DNA of 64,000 nucleotides, taken from positions 62,001-126,000 of the forward strand of contig NZ_WSRZ01000012.1 of assembly GCF_009828585.1 (NCBI RefSeq). Direction: 5' to 3'. This DNA is from Shewanella litoralis. GTDB taxonomy: Bacteria > Pseudomonadota > Gammaproteobacteria > Enterobacterales > Shewanellaceae. The notes under the pieces are model-generated. The model did no database searches. It worked only from the letters and a program-made list of their open reading frames with translations, and was not told where the DNA came from. Positions 9,421 to 17,300 of this stretch are shown here, piece after piece; position 1 is the first letter of the stretch, and each line of letters opens with the position of its first letter. Position numbers and translations under genes: made by a program.

Positions 9421-9458
9421 AAAATCCCCTCCAAGTTAACTTGTGAGGGGATTTTTTA
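9421..9458. terminator. bidirectional terminator between POT transporter and rssB-like gene
   Basis: AAAATCCCCTC...GAGGGGATTTTTT forms a 10-base stem with A-rich and T-rich flanks, so it can stop transcription from both converging genes. Confidence 0.9.
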
Positions 9459-9465
9459 TCTGGTC

Positions 9466-10587
9466 CTAGTGACAAGACAACTGCATAAAGCCACCCGCAT
9501 TGATGTCCGACTGATAAATCAAGCCAGTAAAACGGTTATCCAGCAACTGTTGCTTGTGTTGTTGATGATAAGTACCAATGCATAATTTCTCATCTATCAA
9601 TAGCGTACGTCTTTGTATGCCAGCTTGATACCAATTAGCATCGCCCAATTGCAGCGCGCTAGGTAATACTAACGGCATCAAGTCATTACCATGACGTAAA
9701 TAGCATCGCAAGCCATTACCCGCTTGACCGACTGTCACGGTGTACTGCTGTAAATCAACGCAAACATAAATAATATCGGTCAAGATGTGCAAACCTGAGT
9801 TCACCATTCGCTTGTTCAAGTAAGCGAGCATATTTGCAGGTTCAATCAAAGTTGTACTTAAACCATTTCTAAATAACTTCAGTTTTTGGTTAACAAAACT
9901 GCGCAGTAATACACAACCAAATGCTGCGCTATTGTCTTCGGGATGGAAATGCGCCATATACATGACTAAGTGATGTTCACCGACCATGGTTGAATCAATA
10001 AAGTAAGCACTGACATCATTATTTTTAAATAGACTGTAATCAATGACTGCATGAGGGTAATCGATATGAGAAGCAGGAAAAAGCTGTTGTTGGACACTTT
10101 TCGCGGCTTGCGCGTTTTGCTCAAGCTGTTGTAAGTTTTCGGTTAATTCCAGGTAAGATAGCTCATTCATTTCATGTAAATGTGATTGTCCACTGGCATT
10201 CATGGGGGTTGATGCCGTGAGCATAGCCTGAATAATTGCGTGTTCGATAATGAATAAATCGGCAATGGGTTTTGTCAGGTAATCACTCGCTCCTGTGCGC
10301 AAAGCTTCTACCACATCAGACATAATATCGTTACCTGATATCACAATGAATGGCACCGCGGGATTAATGGCTTGCATTTGTTTAAGCATAGGAAGCCCAC
10401 CAAGACTTGGCAGGCCGAGATCGGCAATCACAATATCAAATAGCGTTTGGGAAAAAGCCGTTACGCCTTGAGGACCATCACATGCTTGGTGAACCCGAGC
10501 CCCTTGTCCTTGCAAAAAATCAGCAACGACTTGACGAAATATCGGGTCGTCCTCAACAAAGAGGATATCGACATCAGTTAACGCCAT
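9466..10587 (-). CDS. rssB: RssB-like response regulator with PP2C-like output domain
   Basis: A receiver domain occupies residues 1-120: acidic pair VEDD, phospho-acceptor D56 in DIVIADLGLPS, and the switch Lys in DYLTKPI. After a helical linker with repeated Gln comes a ~200-residue domain resembling the degenerate PP2C/SpoIIE phosphatase domain of RssB (SVQQQLFPAS...YFIDSTMVGEHHLVMYMAHF). RssB delivers sigma-S to ClpXP in E. coli; such a role here is inferred. The start is ATG 10587, its GGGG ribosome site lying inside a hairpin. It follows mlaA on the same strand by 46 bases. At 373 residues it is somewhat longer than E. coli RssB (337), so another PP2C-type regulator is possible. Confidence 0.75.
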   Translation of the reverse strand: MALTDVDILFVEDDPIFRQVVADFLQGQGARVHQACDGPQGVTAFSQTLFDIVIADLGLPSLGGLPMLKQMQAINPAVPFIVISGNDIMSDVVEALRTGASDYLTKPIADLFIIEHAIIQAMLTASTPMNASGQSHLHEMNELSYLELTENLQQLEQNAQAAKSVQQQLFPASHIDYPHAVIDYSLFKNNDVSAYFIDSTMVGEHHLVMYMAHFHPEDNSAAFGCVLLRSFVNQKLKLFRNGLSTTLIEPANMLAYLNKRMVNSGLHILTDIIYVCVDLQQYTVTVGQAGNGLRCYLRHGNDLMPLVLPSALQLGDANWYQAGIQRRTLLIDEKLCIGTYHQQHKQQLLDNRFTGLIYQSDINAGGFMQLSCH

Positions 10588-10590
10588 ACT

Positions 10591-10621
10591 ACAACCCCGC
10601 AAAGAATGCTGTCGGGGTTGT
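10591..10621 (-). promoter_or_regulatory. hairpin covering the rssB ribosome-binding site
   Basis: ACAACCCCG (10591-10599) and CGGGGTTGT (10613-10621) are perfectly complementary, giving a 9-bp stem with a 13-base loop. On the minus-strand transcript the 3' arm contains the GGGG that serves as ribosome site, 7 bases before ATG 10587. The fold would hide the site, so translation of the rssB-like gene may be controlled by structure, or the hairpin may attenuate mlaA read-through. Confidence 0.6.
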
Positions 10622-10633
10622 TACACGTCCCGA

Positions 10634-11413
10634 CTATTCTAGCTCATCTAGAAATTCATCAAGTAACTCGTCGTCATCTTGATTTGAAGGCATATCACCA
10701 TCGTACACTTTGTAATCCATATGCTGTAAGTAAGCATCTTTAGCAAAGGCATAAGGATCAAGAGCATTATCGAGTAACCTTTCTTGATCAATCGCTTCTG
10801 CTCGAGAATGAAGCCCTTTAAGCCCCCATTTAAGCACTGATTGCCAGAAGGTCAGTTCCGATAAAGGAAAGTATAGACTATCAACCCAATCGGATGCGAT
10901 TTCTCTTGTCACAAAAGGGCCATAAAAAGGTGCCATAAAATAGGGACCATTGGGTACACCGTAATAGCCCAACACTTCGTTAAAATCATCTTGTTTACGA
11001 GGCATTCCCATCATCTCAGCAACATCGATAACCCCTAGCAGACCGATAGTGGTATTGACGGTAAAACGTCCACCAGCGTTGGCTGCCCAGCCCCATTTTC
11101 CTTGGAGGGTATTGTTAACAAGTGAACTGGGTTCTTCCAGATTATAGACAAAATTAATCACCCCAGTCCTTATTGGGTTAGGCACATAGTTTTTATAACC
11201 ATGAGCAACTGGCCTAGCGATATATTTATCGAGAAATAAATAGTTAAAATCCCACATTGTTCGGTTGATTTCTTCAAACGGATCGCGAGGATCGTTGTAA
11301 GTAATCTCAATCGCAGGTTGCGGTGTGGTGGTAACTTGAGGCGTTTCACTCTCGGCATACACTGGTATGCTAAAAGCAACAATCACCTGAAGTAATATCC
11401 ATTTATACTTCAT
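10634..11413 (-). CDS. mlaA: MlaA/VacJ family phospholipid-transport protein lacking a lipobox
   Basis: The 259-residue protein carries the MlaA core: DPRDPFEEINRTMWDFN, RFTVNTTIGLLGVIDVAEMMG, DFNEVLGYYGVPNGPYFMAPFYGP. MlaA removes misplaced phospholipids from the outer leaflet of the outer membrane together with OmpC/F and the MlaFEDBC system. The leader MKYKWILLQVIVAFSIPVYA ends in a type I signal-peptidase site and there is no Cys nearby, so the usual lipid anchor is missing. The C-terminus is very acidic (NQDDDELLDEFLDELE). It is the first gene of a two-gene unit with the rssB-like regulator. Confidence 0.92.
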   Translation of the reverse strand: MKYKWILLQVIVAFSIPVYAESETPQVTTTPQPAIEITYNDPRDPFEEINRTMWDFNYLFLDKYIARPVAHGYKNYVPNPIRTGVINFVYNLEEPSSLVNNTLQGKWGWAANAGGRFTVNTTIGLLGVIDVAEMMGMPRKQDDFNEVLGYYGVPNGPYFMAPFYGPFVTREIASDWVDSLYFPLSELTFWQSVLKWGLKGLHSRAEAIDQERLLDNALDPYAFAKDAYLQHMDYKVYDGDMPSNQDDDELLDEFLDELE

Positions 11414-11753
11414 AAAACTCTCTTAAAAATGACAAAAGGGCCTACTCAACAAACTGCTAATTTTGTCTTTTTACTAAAGCAATTTTTGTTCAAGTCGATA
11501 TAATTTAACGGGCTTCAGCAAGGCTTTACCTTGATATGTTAATTCTGGAGCACATTAAGCTTGTTCTGTTACCTGCAATCATCAACAAAATAAATTTTGA
11601 TGCAATGAATTGCCCCAATAGTAGTAACAAGAGCGCTAAGGATACTGCCACTATTGACAATATCAATCAAAAATTTGTAAATGATGGTTATATTAACCGT
11701 TCGATGATTATTTTTTTAGCCGCATTTTGTCTTGTTCGCATCATAGGATATGT
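11414..11753. other. divergent intergenic region mlaA / fliK-like
   Basis: No supported gene or strong palindrome is seen. It should contain the promoters of both divergent transcripts. Confidence 0.4.
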
Positions 11754-13922
11754 ATGGTTTTGCCTACCACAAATACCGCAACGGCGGTTATCGCCCCAGC
11801 ACCACCAAAACCTGCCAGCGCAAGTCAAACCAACACACCAGAAAATCAACAAGCTCAAAACACATCTGCTAGCACAAAAAACCTTGAACCCAACATAAAG
11901 TCCGATCTTTCAGCTTTATTACTGCCGGTGCAAATACAACAAAAACAGACAACAACGAACAGTAGCACCCAAGTAACTCTGAACATTCAAGACCAACAGT
12001 ATCAACTTAATAAGACCGCCGAACTGCAAAAATTATTACAGCAAACCTCTCAAGTTGTCATAGCAAGTGATCAAGCTAAGCTCGTCGCAAAACTTGCTGC
12101 GTCTCAAATAACAACACCAGCGGAATTAGCTCAACAAAATACACCACAACAGACTACACAGCAGCAAGCGACACAACAAATAGCGTCGAGCAATAAACCT
12201 ATCTCGACTCAAATCATTTTGTTAGCGCAAACTGTACAATTTGCCTTACCCCAGCCATTAACAGAATTAGCCAAACAAAATGGTGTATCGACGCAGCAAT
12301 TAGTGTCTTTAGCATCAAGAGCTCAGGGCTATCCATTACCCACAGCGCTAATCGCCCAGGGGCAACTTACATTTACGGATGGACCCAGCCTCAAGCTTCC
12401 TAACAATATTGTATTAAACGATGGTCAATACCTTGCTAAAGTGGTCTTTAATCAACAACAATTACAACTCGCATTAACCCCTGTTATTGGGGAAGTGAAA
12501 GTTGACTTGCTTAAGCAAGCTCCCATCCTAACCTCGTTGCAGCAAGATAATATCGTCATAACCAAAAATGAACCGGCACAGATTTTAAGCCAATTTTTAA
12601 AAAAGCTCGAAGCGACCCCGCTGGTTTCTGCCAACGCTAATCAAACTAACATCAATAAAACCGATTCAAATGCAGTATCGCCAGCAAGTCCAGCGAATAC
12701 GCTTACTCAACATTTAAAAACAGGTGACAATATTCAGCAAGGACAAATAGCATCGTCAACAAAAGTCGATACGTTAACGGTAAAAGCTGACACCACGAAT
12801 AGCCATTTACAACAATCACCTGCAACCCTGACGTCCTCGCAGGACAAAAACAGTATTGCTCAAGGCTCAAACCAACTAACAAATAACAACAATGATGCTG
12901 ATAACAAAGCGGTGAGCACTCAAACAAACGAAGCCAAAAGCAGCATCAATAAGACATCAGCACAGGCAGCATTACAACCCACTTTATCCGCTAATGCGTT
13001 AACCGGTAGCAAACAAACTAATGAGGTTTCAGCTCAAAACCAACAGCCTGCAGTCAATAAAGATCCTCAGCCTATCGAAGTGTTAAACAAAGCGTTGTCT
13101 AAAGCAGGAGCAATGCCAATAAAACAACAGCAAACCTTGCAAATACCCAACAGTCTGGCCACTGAATTACTTAAGCATTTACCGCAAATGAGCCCACACC
13201 CACTGAGTGTGTTAAGCGACCCTAACGTACTCGGTCATGAGCTCCACAGCCTGGCGGGATTAAACCTTGCGCAAACCTCATCACAGGCAAATAGCGCAAT
13301 AGCCTCAACGCTATACTCTGGCGGAGCTATCACCACCCTATTTCAACTATTATTAGGGGTAAAAGCCAAAACGACAGGCTCAGGGATCAGTGCAAAATTG
13401 CAAGAACATCTCAATCAGTTGCAACAACGTACGCTCGCCAAGCTAACGGGTAACTCAGGCTTATTAGGTGCACTTGATAAGCTCGGGGGCGCGGATTCTA
13501 TGGCACAACTTGCCGGCAGTATCGCAATGTATCAACAGGCAAGTGCCGACCCTAATCAAGCTTTGACTTGGTACTTTGCCTTACCCTACTCTATCAATCA
13601 ACGAGATGAGCAGTTTGAGGGCAAATTTGAACAAGAAAATGAACAAGATAAAGACAAAATGAAAGGGTGGAAATTACAGTTAAAATTTAATTTAGCGCAA
13701 GGTACATTATTAATTTGTGCTCATAAACAAGGCGAAACACTCGACATACAATTTAAAGGCAACAATCAGGCGCTATTGGCAAGAGTGGATAATTTTAATG
13801 GCGCATTAGCAGAAAAAATCAGTCAAATTGGATTAACGCCTGGCACGTTTAGTACCCAATTAACCCAAATCCCCGCAACGCTACTGCCAGGGGATCACTT
13901 CTTGGTTAAAACCAGAGCTTAG
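11754..13922 (+). CDS. FliK-like hook-length-control-type protein
   Basis: This 722-residue protein is extremely rich in Gln, Thr, Asn, Ser and Ala over most of its length and is probably unfolded (residues 1-~480). The final ~150 residues resemble the FliK C-terminal domain: KGWKLQLKFNLAQGTLLI, then GETLDIQFKGNNQALLARVD, and the end LLPGDHFLVKTRA. FliK proteins measure the flagellar hook or secretion needle and flip the substrate switch of FlhB. The start is ATG 11754, with AGGA just upstream; an in-frame TTG at 11727 is less likely. It is followed at once by an FlhB-tail gene, but no other flagellar gene is in view. Confidence 0.75.
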   Translation: MVLPTTNTATAVIAPAPPKPASASQTNTPENQQAQNTSASTKNLEPNIKSDLSALLLPVQIQQKQTTTNSSTQVTLNIQDQQYQLNKTAELQKLLQQTSQVVIASDQAKLVAKLAASQITTPAELAQQNTPQQTTQQQATQQIASSNKPISTQIILLAQTVQFALPQPLTELAKQNGVSTQQLVSLASRAQGYPLPTALIAQGQLTFTDGPSLKLPNNIVLNDGQYLAKVVFNQQQLQLALTPVIGEVKVDLLKQAPILTSLQQDNIVITKNEPAQILSQFLKKLEATPLVSANANQTNINKTDSNAVSPASPANTLTQHLKTGDNIQQGQIASSTKVDTLTVKADTTNSHLQQSPATLTSSQDKNSIAQGSNQLTNNNNDADNKAVSTQTNEAKSSINKTSAQAALQPTLSANALTGSKQTNEVSAQNQQPAVNKDPQPIEVLNKALSKAGAMPIKQQQTLQIPNSLATELLKHLPQMSPHPLSVLSDPNVLGHELHSLAGLNLAQTSSQANSAIASTLYSGGAITTLFQLLLGVKAKTTGSGISAKLQEHLNQLQQRTLAKLTGNSGLLGALDKLGGADSMAQLAGSIAMYQQASADPNQALTWYFALPYSINQRDEQFEGKFEQENEQDKDKMKGWKLQLKFNLAQGTLLICAHKQGETLDIQFKGNNQALLARVDNFNGALAEKISQIGLTPGTFSTQLTQIPATLLPGDHFLVKTRA

Positions 13923-13938
13923 CTAAAACCAGAGCTTA
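13907..13938. repeat. 15-bp direct duplication across the fliK-like stop codon
   Basis: TAAAACCAGAGCTTA occurs at 13907-13921 and again at 13924-13938 (period 17). The first copy contains the stop codon region, so the second copy would extend the protein's last residues if the stop were lost. Confidence 0.8.
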
Positions 13939-13967
13939 AGCATAAAGTACAAAAACAAGGGCCTAAG

Positions 13968-14279
13968 ATGAATGACGAAACGAAAAAAACTCAACAAGCT
14001 GTCGCATTAAGTTTTGATGGTAAAAGTGCGCCTAAAATTACCGCCTCTGGTAAAGATCTCGTTGCAGAGGAAATCATCGCAATTGCCAAAAGCGCGGGTA
14101 TACATATCCATCAAGATCCGCACTTAAGCGAATTTTTACAATTACTAGAACTTGGAGAAGAAATCCCCAAGGAGCTGTATTTGTTGATTGCTGAACTCAT
14201 TGCATTTGTTTATATGCTCGACGGTAAATTTCCTGAGCAATGGAATAATCTCCATCAAAAAATTGTGGCCCAAGCCTAA
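13968..14279 (+). CDS. FlhB/YscU C-terminal-domain-only protein (FlhB2-like)
   Basis: The 103-residue protein corresponds to the small cytoplasmic fragment of FlhB released by autocleavage, without membrane helices and without the NPTH cleavage site. The motifs AVALSFDGKSAPKITASGKDLVAEEI and ELGEEIPKELYLLIAELIAFVY match the FlhB_CC pattern (ALxYD...AP-V-AKG). In flagellar export FlhB_CC takes part in the substrate switch triggered by FliK. Here it sits 45 bases after a FliK-like gene, so the pair may act together. Whether they serve the flagellum or something else is not shown. Confidence 0.88.
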   Translation: MNDETKKTQQAVALSFDGKSAPKITASGKDLVAEEIIAIAKSAGIHIHQDPHLSEFLQLLELGEEIPKELYLLIAELIAFVYMLDGKFPEQWNNLHQKIVAQA

Positions 14280-14324
14280 CCGCTAACCGCTAACCAACAA
14301 CATGACAAAGGAATGAACTTCGCA

Positions 14325-14663
14325 TTACAGTAAAAATTGATAGGCAAATTTGCAGATAATAAACACCCCACCTAACCCAAGCCCACCCAGGCACAATCCA
14401 GCTAATCGGTCTTGGTCAAATTCAAGCCAATCATTAAAGGCTGCATAGAATCGTAATGAAATGCCATACAGCACAATAACTGCAAGTGAAAGAAAACTAT
14501 ACAGATAATGTTCAGGGTAAAAAAACGTTAACAAGGGAATAAACGCCAACAGATAATCAGCGCCTTTATGTCCAAAGTCAGTTTTTGTTTCAACCGCGAT
14601 ATCTAGCAACATTTGCAGTGGGATCACGATAACGAGTAAGCCAAGTAACAAAAAAAAGTCCAT
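14325..14663 (-). CDS. small multi-pass membrane protein, unknown function
   Basis: The 112-residue protein has three to four hydrophobic helices (LLLGLLVIVIPLQMLLD, YLLAFIPLLTFFYP, LAVIVLYGISLRFY, GLCLGGLGLGGVFIICKF). I do not recognise the family. Its start lies 2 bases after the stop of the preceding small gene, so the two are probably translationally coupled. No binding motif is visible. Confidence 0.65.
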   Translation of the reverse strand: MDFFLLLGLLVIVIPLQMLLDIAVETKTDFGHKGADYLLAFIPLLTFFYPEHYLYSFLSLAVIVLYGISLRFYAAFNDWLEFDQDRLAGLCLGGLGLGGVFIICKFAYQFLL

Positions 14664-14665
14664 TG

Positions 14666-14884
14666 TTACCCCTTTAATCCAAAGTATGCTTTCACCCGAA
14701 GTTGCGGGTGATGAGACACGTATATCTTATGAATAAAGGAACCAATAGCAGGGAGATATATTTCAAGATAATGTAAAAAATAGGCATTAAAACCAGGCAA
14801 GGATTGGCGCAGCAATGAAAAGACATCGCTAGAGGCCACAAAGATACAGGCGCGATAACGCAGGTATAGCGCAGAATAATCCAT
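14666..14884 (-). CDS. hypothetical small protein
   Basis: ATG 14884 (MDYSALYLRYRACIF) has GGAA seven bases upstream; the ATG at 14896 has a poorer site. The ~72-residue product has no recognised domain but contains an aromatic-rich middle (FNAYFLHYLEIYLPAIGSF). Its tight 2-base spacing to the following membrane-protein gene is the main support that it is real. Confidence 0.45.
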   Translation of the reverse strand: MDYSALYLRYRACIFVASSDVFSLLRQSLPGFNAYFLHYLEIYLPAIGSFIHKIYVSHHPQLRVKAYFGLKG

Positions 14885-15240
14885 TATAAATTCCATTTAA
14901 TCATGTTCATCCATTACAAATTTATTCAAAAAACTCAGAGCCTAAATTTGTTTTTAGCACTTACTTTATACCGTACTATTAAAATATAATCAATGCGTTA
15001 CATCTAAAGTTTAATCCACAATAACTTTATATTGATAATGATTGCGTGTTACGGTGCATCACATAATTAACCGACAATACCTCTCAATATATTTGTTTGG
15101 CATATTATGTTCACTTTTTGTTGTTTAAATTTATATTGCACGCAATCATAATGTGGACCATGGTTTTATAACAATAGCCATTCAATGTAATCTGCGTAAT
15201 CGCTAGCGGTAATACACCACGCAAATGAAATGAGAAAACT
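14885..15240. other. intergenic region upstream of DUF3187 gene, with 11-bp dyad
   Basis: AT-rich, no gene seen. ATGATTGCGTG at 15038-15048 and CACGCAATCAT at 15139-15149 are perfect inverted repeats separated by about 90 bases. They may be paired regulator sites or ends of a large looped structure. Confidence 0.5.
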
Positions 15241-16212
15241 ATGCTGATGAAAAAGAATCTATTGCTTGCACTCCTAGGGGCAATATCGTTACCTGCGGCG
15301 CAAGCTCAAATGGCCAATTTTGACGATTACGGTCCGCTAAGAGTGTATGCTCAATCACCAATGCAATCGATCAATCACACACCACTATTACGCTCAGGAT
15401 TTTCATTACCTCAAGGACAGCGCGAATGGTATATCACAGCTAACATTGCCAGTATGTGGTCGGAATCAGATGTACTGCTGGCCGATTACTATCAAAATAC
15501 TGTTACCGGTGGCATAAAATGGCAGATGTCTGATGCCCTAATGTTAGATGTCAATTATCGATGGGGATTTAGTGCTGATAACCATTTAGACTCACTGACA
15601 ATGTGGTTTCATGATGCGTTTGGGTTTGACCAAAATGGTCGACAAAATCAAGCCAAACATCAAAACCAAATTCACTCGAAAGAGTATGGTATTGAGATTA
15701 ATGATTTTAGCGGGGAAACCCTCGAAAATGCATTAACTGCATACCTAGGTTACCAGCTTATACAAAGTGAGCATCATGGGTTATCGGCTGGTGCCAGCCT
15801 ATATTTCAAAGCGGTAGAGAGCGGCCCATTTGCTGAGGATTCATTTGCCCAAAGCATTCAAATAAACTACAGCTACAAAAATGGTCGACACCATGTTAAC
15901 TCAAGCTTTGGCGTCAGCTTTATTGAAGACACTGAATCGATATCAACCAATCAATATGATTCTCGTTTTACCACGTTTGGGATTGGTTACGAATACCGTC
16001 GTGGACGCCATGGTTGGTTAGCCGAAATACACCGATACGATGGATTAGTTAGCTGGGATGAAAACTTCTCTGATGCGTCTCATGAAGCCTTACTAGGCTA
16101 CCGTTATTATTTAAACACCGGTGCAATTGAATTCACCCTGGTTGAAAACTTTGAAAATATGGATAACAGTGCAGATATTGCTTACACACTGGGGTATCGT
16201 CATAAATTTTAA
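15241..16212 (+). CDS. DUF3187 family outer-membrane beta-barrel protein
   Basis: A signal peptide (LLLALLGAISLPAAQAQ) is followed by the family's N-terminal block YGPLRVYAQSPMQSINHTPL. The rest of the 323 residues alternates polar and hydrophobic residues with many aromatic turns and ends in LGYRHKF, a C-terminal Phe signature of barrel proteins inserted by the Bam machinery. DUF3187 proteins are common in Shewanella and Vibrio and have no assigned function. ATG 15241 is used; 15247 (MKKNLL) is an equally good start. It is monocistronic. Confidence 0.85.
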   Translation: MLMKKNLLLALLGAISLPAAQAQMANFDDYGPLRVYAQSPMQSINHTPLLRSGFSLPQGQREWYITANIASMWSESDVLLADYYQNTVTGGIKWQMSDALMLDVNYRWGFSADNHLDSLTMWFHDAFGFDQNGRQNQAKHQNQIHSKEYGIEINDFSGETLENALTAYLGYQLIQSEHHGLSAGASLYFKAVESGPFAEDSFAQSIQINYSYKNGRHHVNSSFGVSFIEDTESISTNQYDSRFTTFGIGYEYRRGRHGWLAEIHRYDGLVSWDENFSDASHEALLGYRYYLNTGAIEFTLVENFENMDNSADIAYTLGYRHKF

Positions 16213-16475
16213 TCAACAGTGTTGAACCACAAAAAATAAATTTAACTCACATAAAACACAGAACAACTCAAACTTAATGCAATTTTCTTATCAATAGCGT
16301 CATAAGACGTTCTTTTGAAATTCGTTCAACGAATGGATTACTCTAAAGCGTGAGTGTCTAAGTACAACAGCTTAAATGACTAGGTGTAACTGCTTTTTAT
16401 AGTCTCAGAAAACAATTCAGCTATAATTCTGCTTTCTCCTTAGCGGCATTTTCAAAACAGTTGTCGTCTACATTT

Positions 16476-16895
16476 CTAGTGATGTAATTTTCTATGTAAA
16501 ATACCATAATCTGGTTTTTTAGTAGAAGGCCTTGGATAAGTATCATCATGTAAAGTGAACGTAGCTTCACCAGAGAATATTGGGCCATCATCAACCTGAG
16601 TTTTCCACCTTACAAGATACTCAGCGGGAGGTAACTTAGGAAGATTAAAATAGAAAACAGCCGCGGGATCCCTTGTCACTTGGGTATCTAAATTCAGTAA
16701 ATAACCATTATTATGTTTAATGGCCATTGAATGCAAAGTCACGGCAGTGTCAAAAGTCACTTTCATGGTTCGTGTAGGCGCTTTAGCATACTCGATAATC
16801 ACATCGTGACTATCAACCGATGGCTCACTCGCAAAAATAGTGTTTGATATCAGTAAAGTGAATAAAGTCAAAACTAAACATCGATAAAGTTTCAT
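16476..16895 (-). CDS. CopC-like periplasmic copper-resistance protein
   Basis: The 139-residue protein has a signal peptide (LVLTLFTLLISNTIFA) and a CopC-type Ig-like fold. The visible cues are IIEYAKAPTRTMKVTFDTAVTLHSMAI, LPPAEYLVRWKTQVDDGPIFSGEATFTL, and a His-rich tail HRKLHH. The family's WxxxSxDGH pattern is only partly kept (W...DDGPIFSG), so metal ligands may differ. It lies 99 bases after the DUF3240 gene at the end of the RND efflux cluster, on the same strand. That suggests periplasmic copper or silver handling; this role is inferred. Confidence 0.75.
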   Translation of the reverse strand: MKLYRCLVLTLFTLLISNTIFASEPSVDSHDVIIEYAKAPTRTMKVTFDTAVTLHSMAIKHNNGYLLNLDTQVTRDPAAVFYFNLPKLPPAEYLVRWKTQVDDGPIFSGEATFTLHDDTYPRPSTKKPDYGILHRKLHH

Positions 16896-16956
16896 TTCAA
16901 TATCCTATCTATTTACTACATTTAATCAGTTGATTGCATAACTCAAACAAACAGCC

Positions 16957-16989
16957 ACGGTAAAAGGTATCCCTCTCTAACTTTACCGT
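16957..16989 (-). terminator. weak hairpin between DUF3240 and copC-like genes
   Basis: ACGGTAAA (16957-16964) and TTTACCGT (16982-16989) form an 8-bp stem. On the minus strand it is followed by GGCTG, not by a T run, so it may be a processing or partial termination point within the operon. Confidence 0.4.
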
Positions 16990-16994
16990 TATAA

Positions 16995-17300
16995 CTAACA
17001 TAATGTACCGGTATGTATAATGGGCGTAATCCAATAACGGCAAGGGTTATGCTTACAAACCGCAGACAAAGCTTCTAGTAACACATCTTGATGATCAACA
17101 GGGTGCATAATTTCAAACTTATAAAATTCCCTGTAGCCTTCAACTTGCTCTTTGATATTAAAATGGCTATGTTCGCGGCTAAAACCACAAATGTTACCTA
17201 AGCTAAAACCAGATAAAAACTCAAGTTCAATCAAGGTATCAACGATGTCGTCCTTAATATCATTTTGGGCGATCAGCACTAACAATTGCTCCGTGATCAT
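16995..17300 (-). CDS. DUF3240 protein associated with heavy-metal RND pump
   Basis: This 101-residue cytoplasmic protein matches DUF3240, a PII/CutA-like small protein found directly after czcA-type genes. Features include LVLIAQNDIKDDIVDTLIEL near the start and YWITPI near the end. Its ATG overlaps the pump's stop codon (ATGA at 17300-17297), indicating translational coupling. It probably senses or modulates the pump, but no mechanism is established. Several His and Cys (HSHFNI, CKHNPC) could bind metal. Confidence 0.88.
   Translation of the reverse strand: MITEQLLVLIAQNDIKDDIVDTLIELEFLSGFSLGNICGFSREHSHFNIKEQVEGYREFYKFEIMHPVDHQDVLLEALSAVCKHNPCRYWITPIIHTGTLC

Noticed and set aside
11536-11898. 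120-residue frame before the FliK-like gene
   Set aside because: It overlaps the FliK-like N-terminus in another frame and has no recognisable protein pattern.
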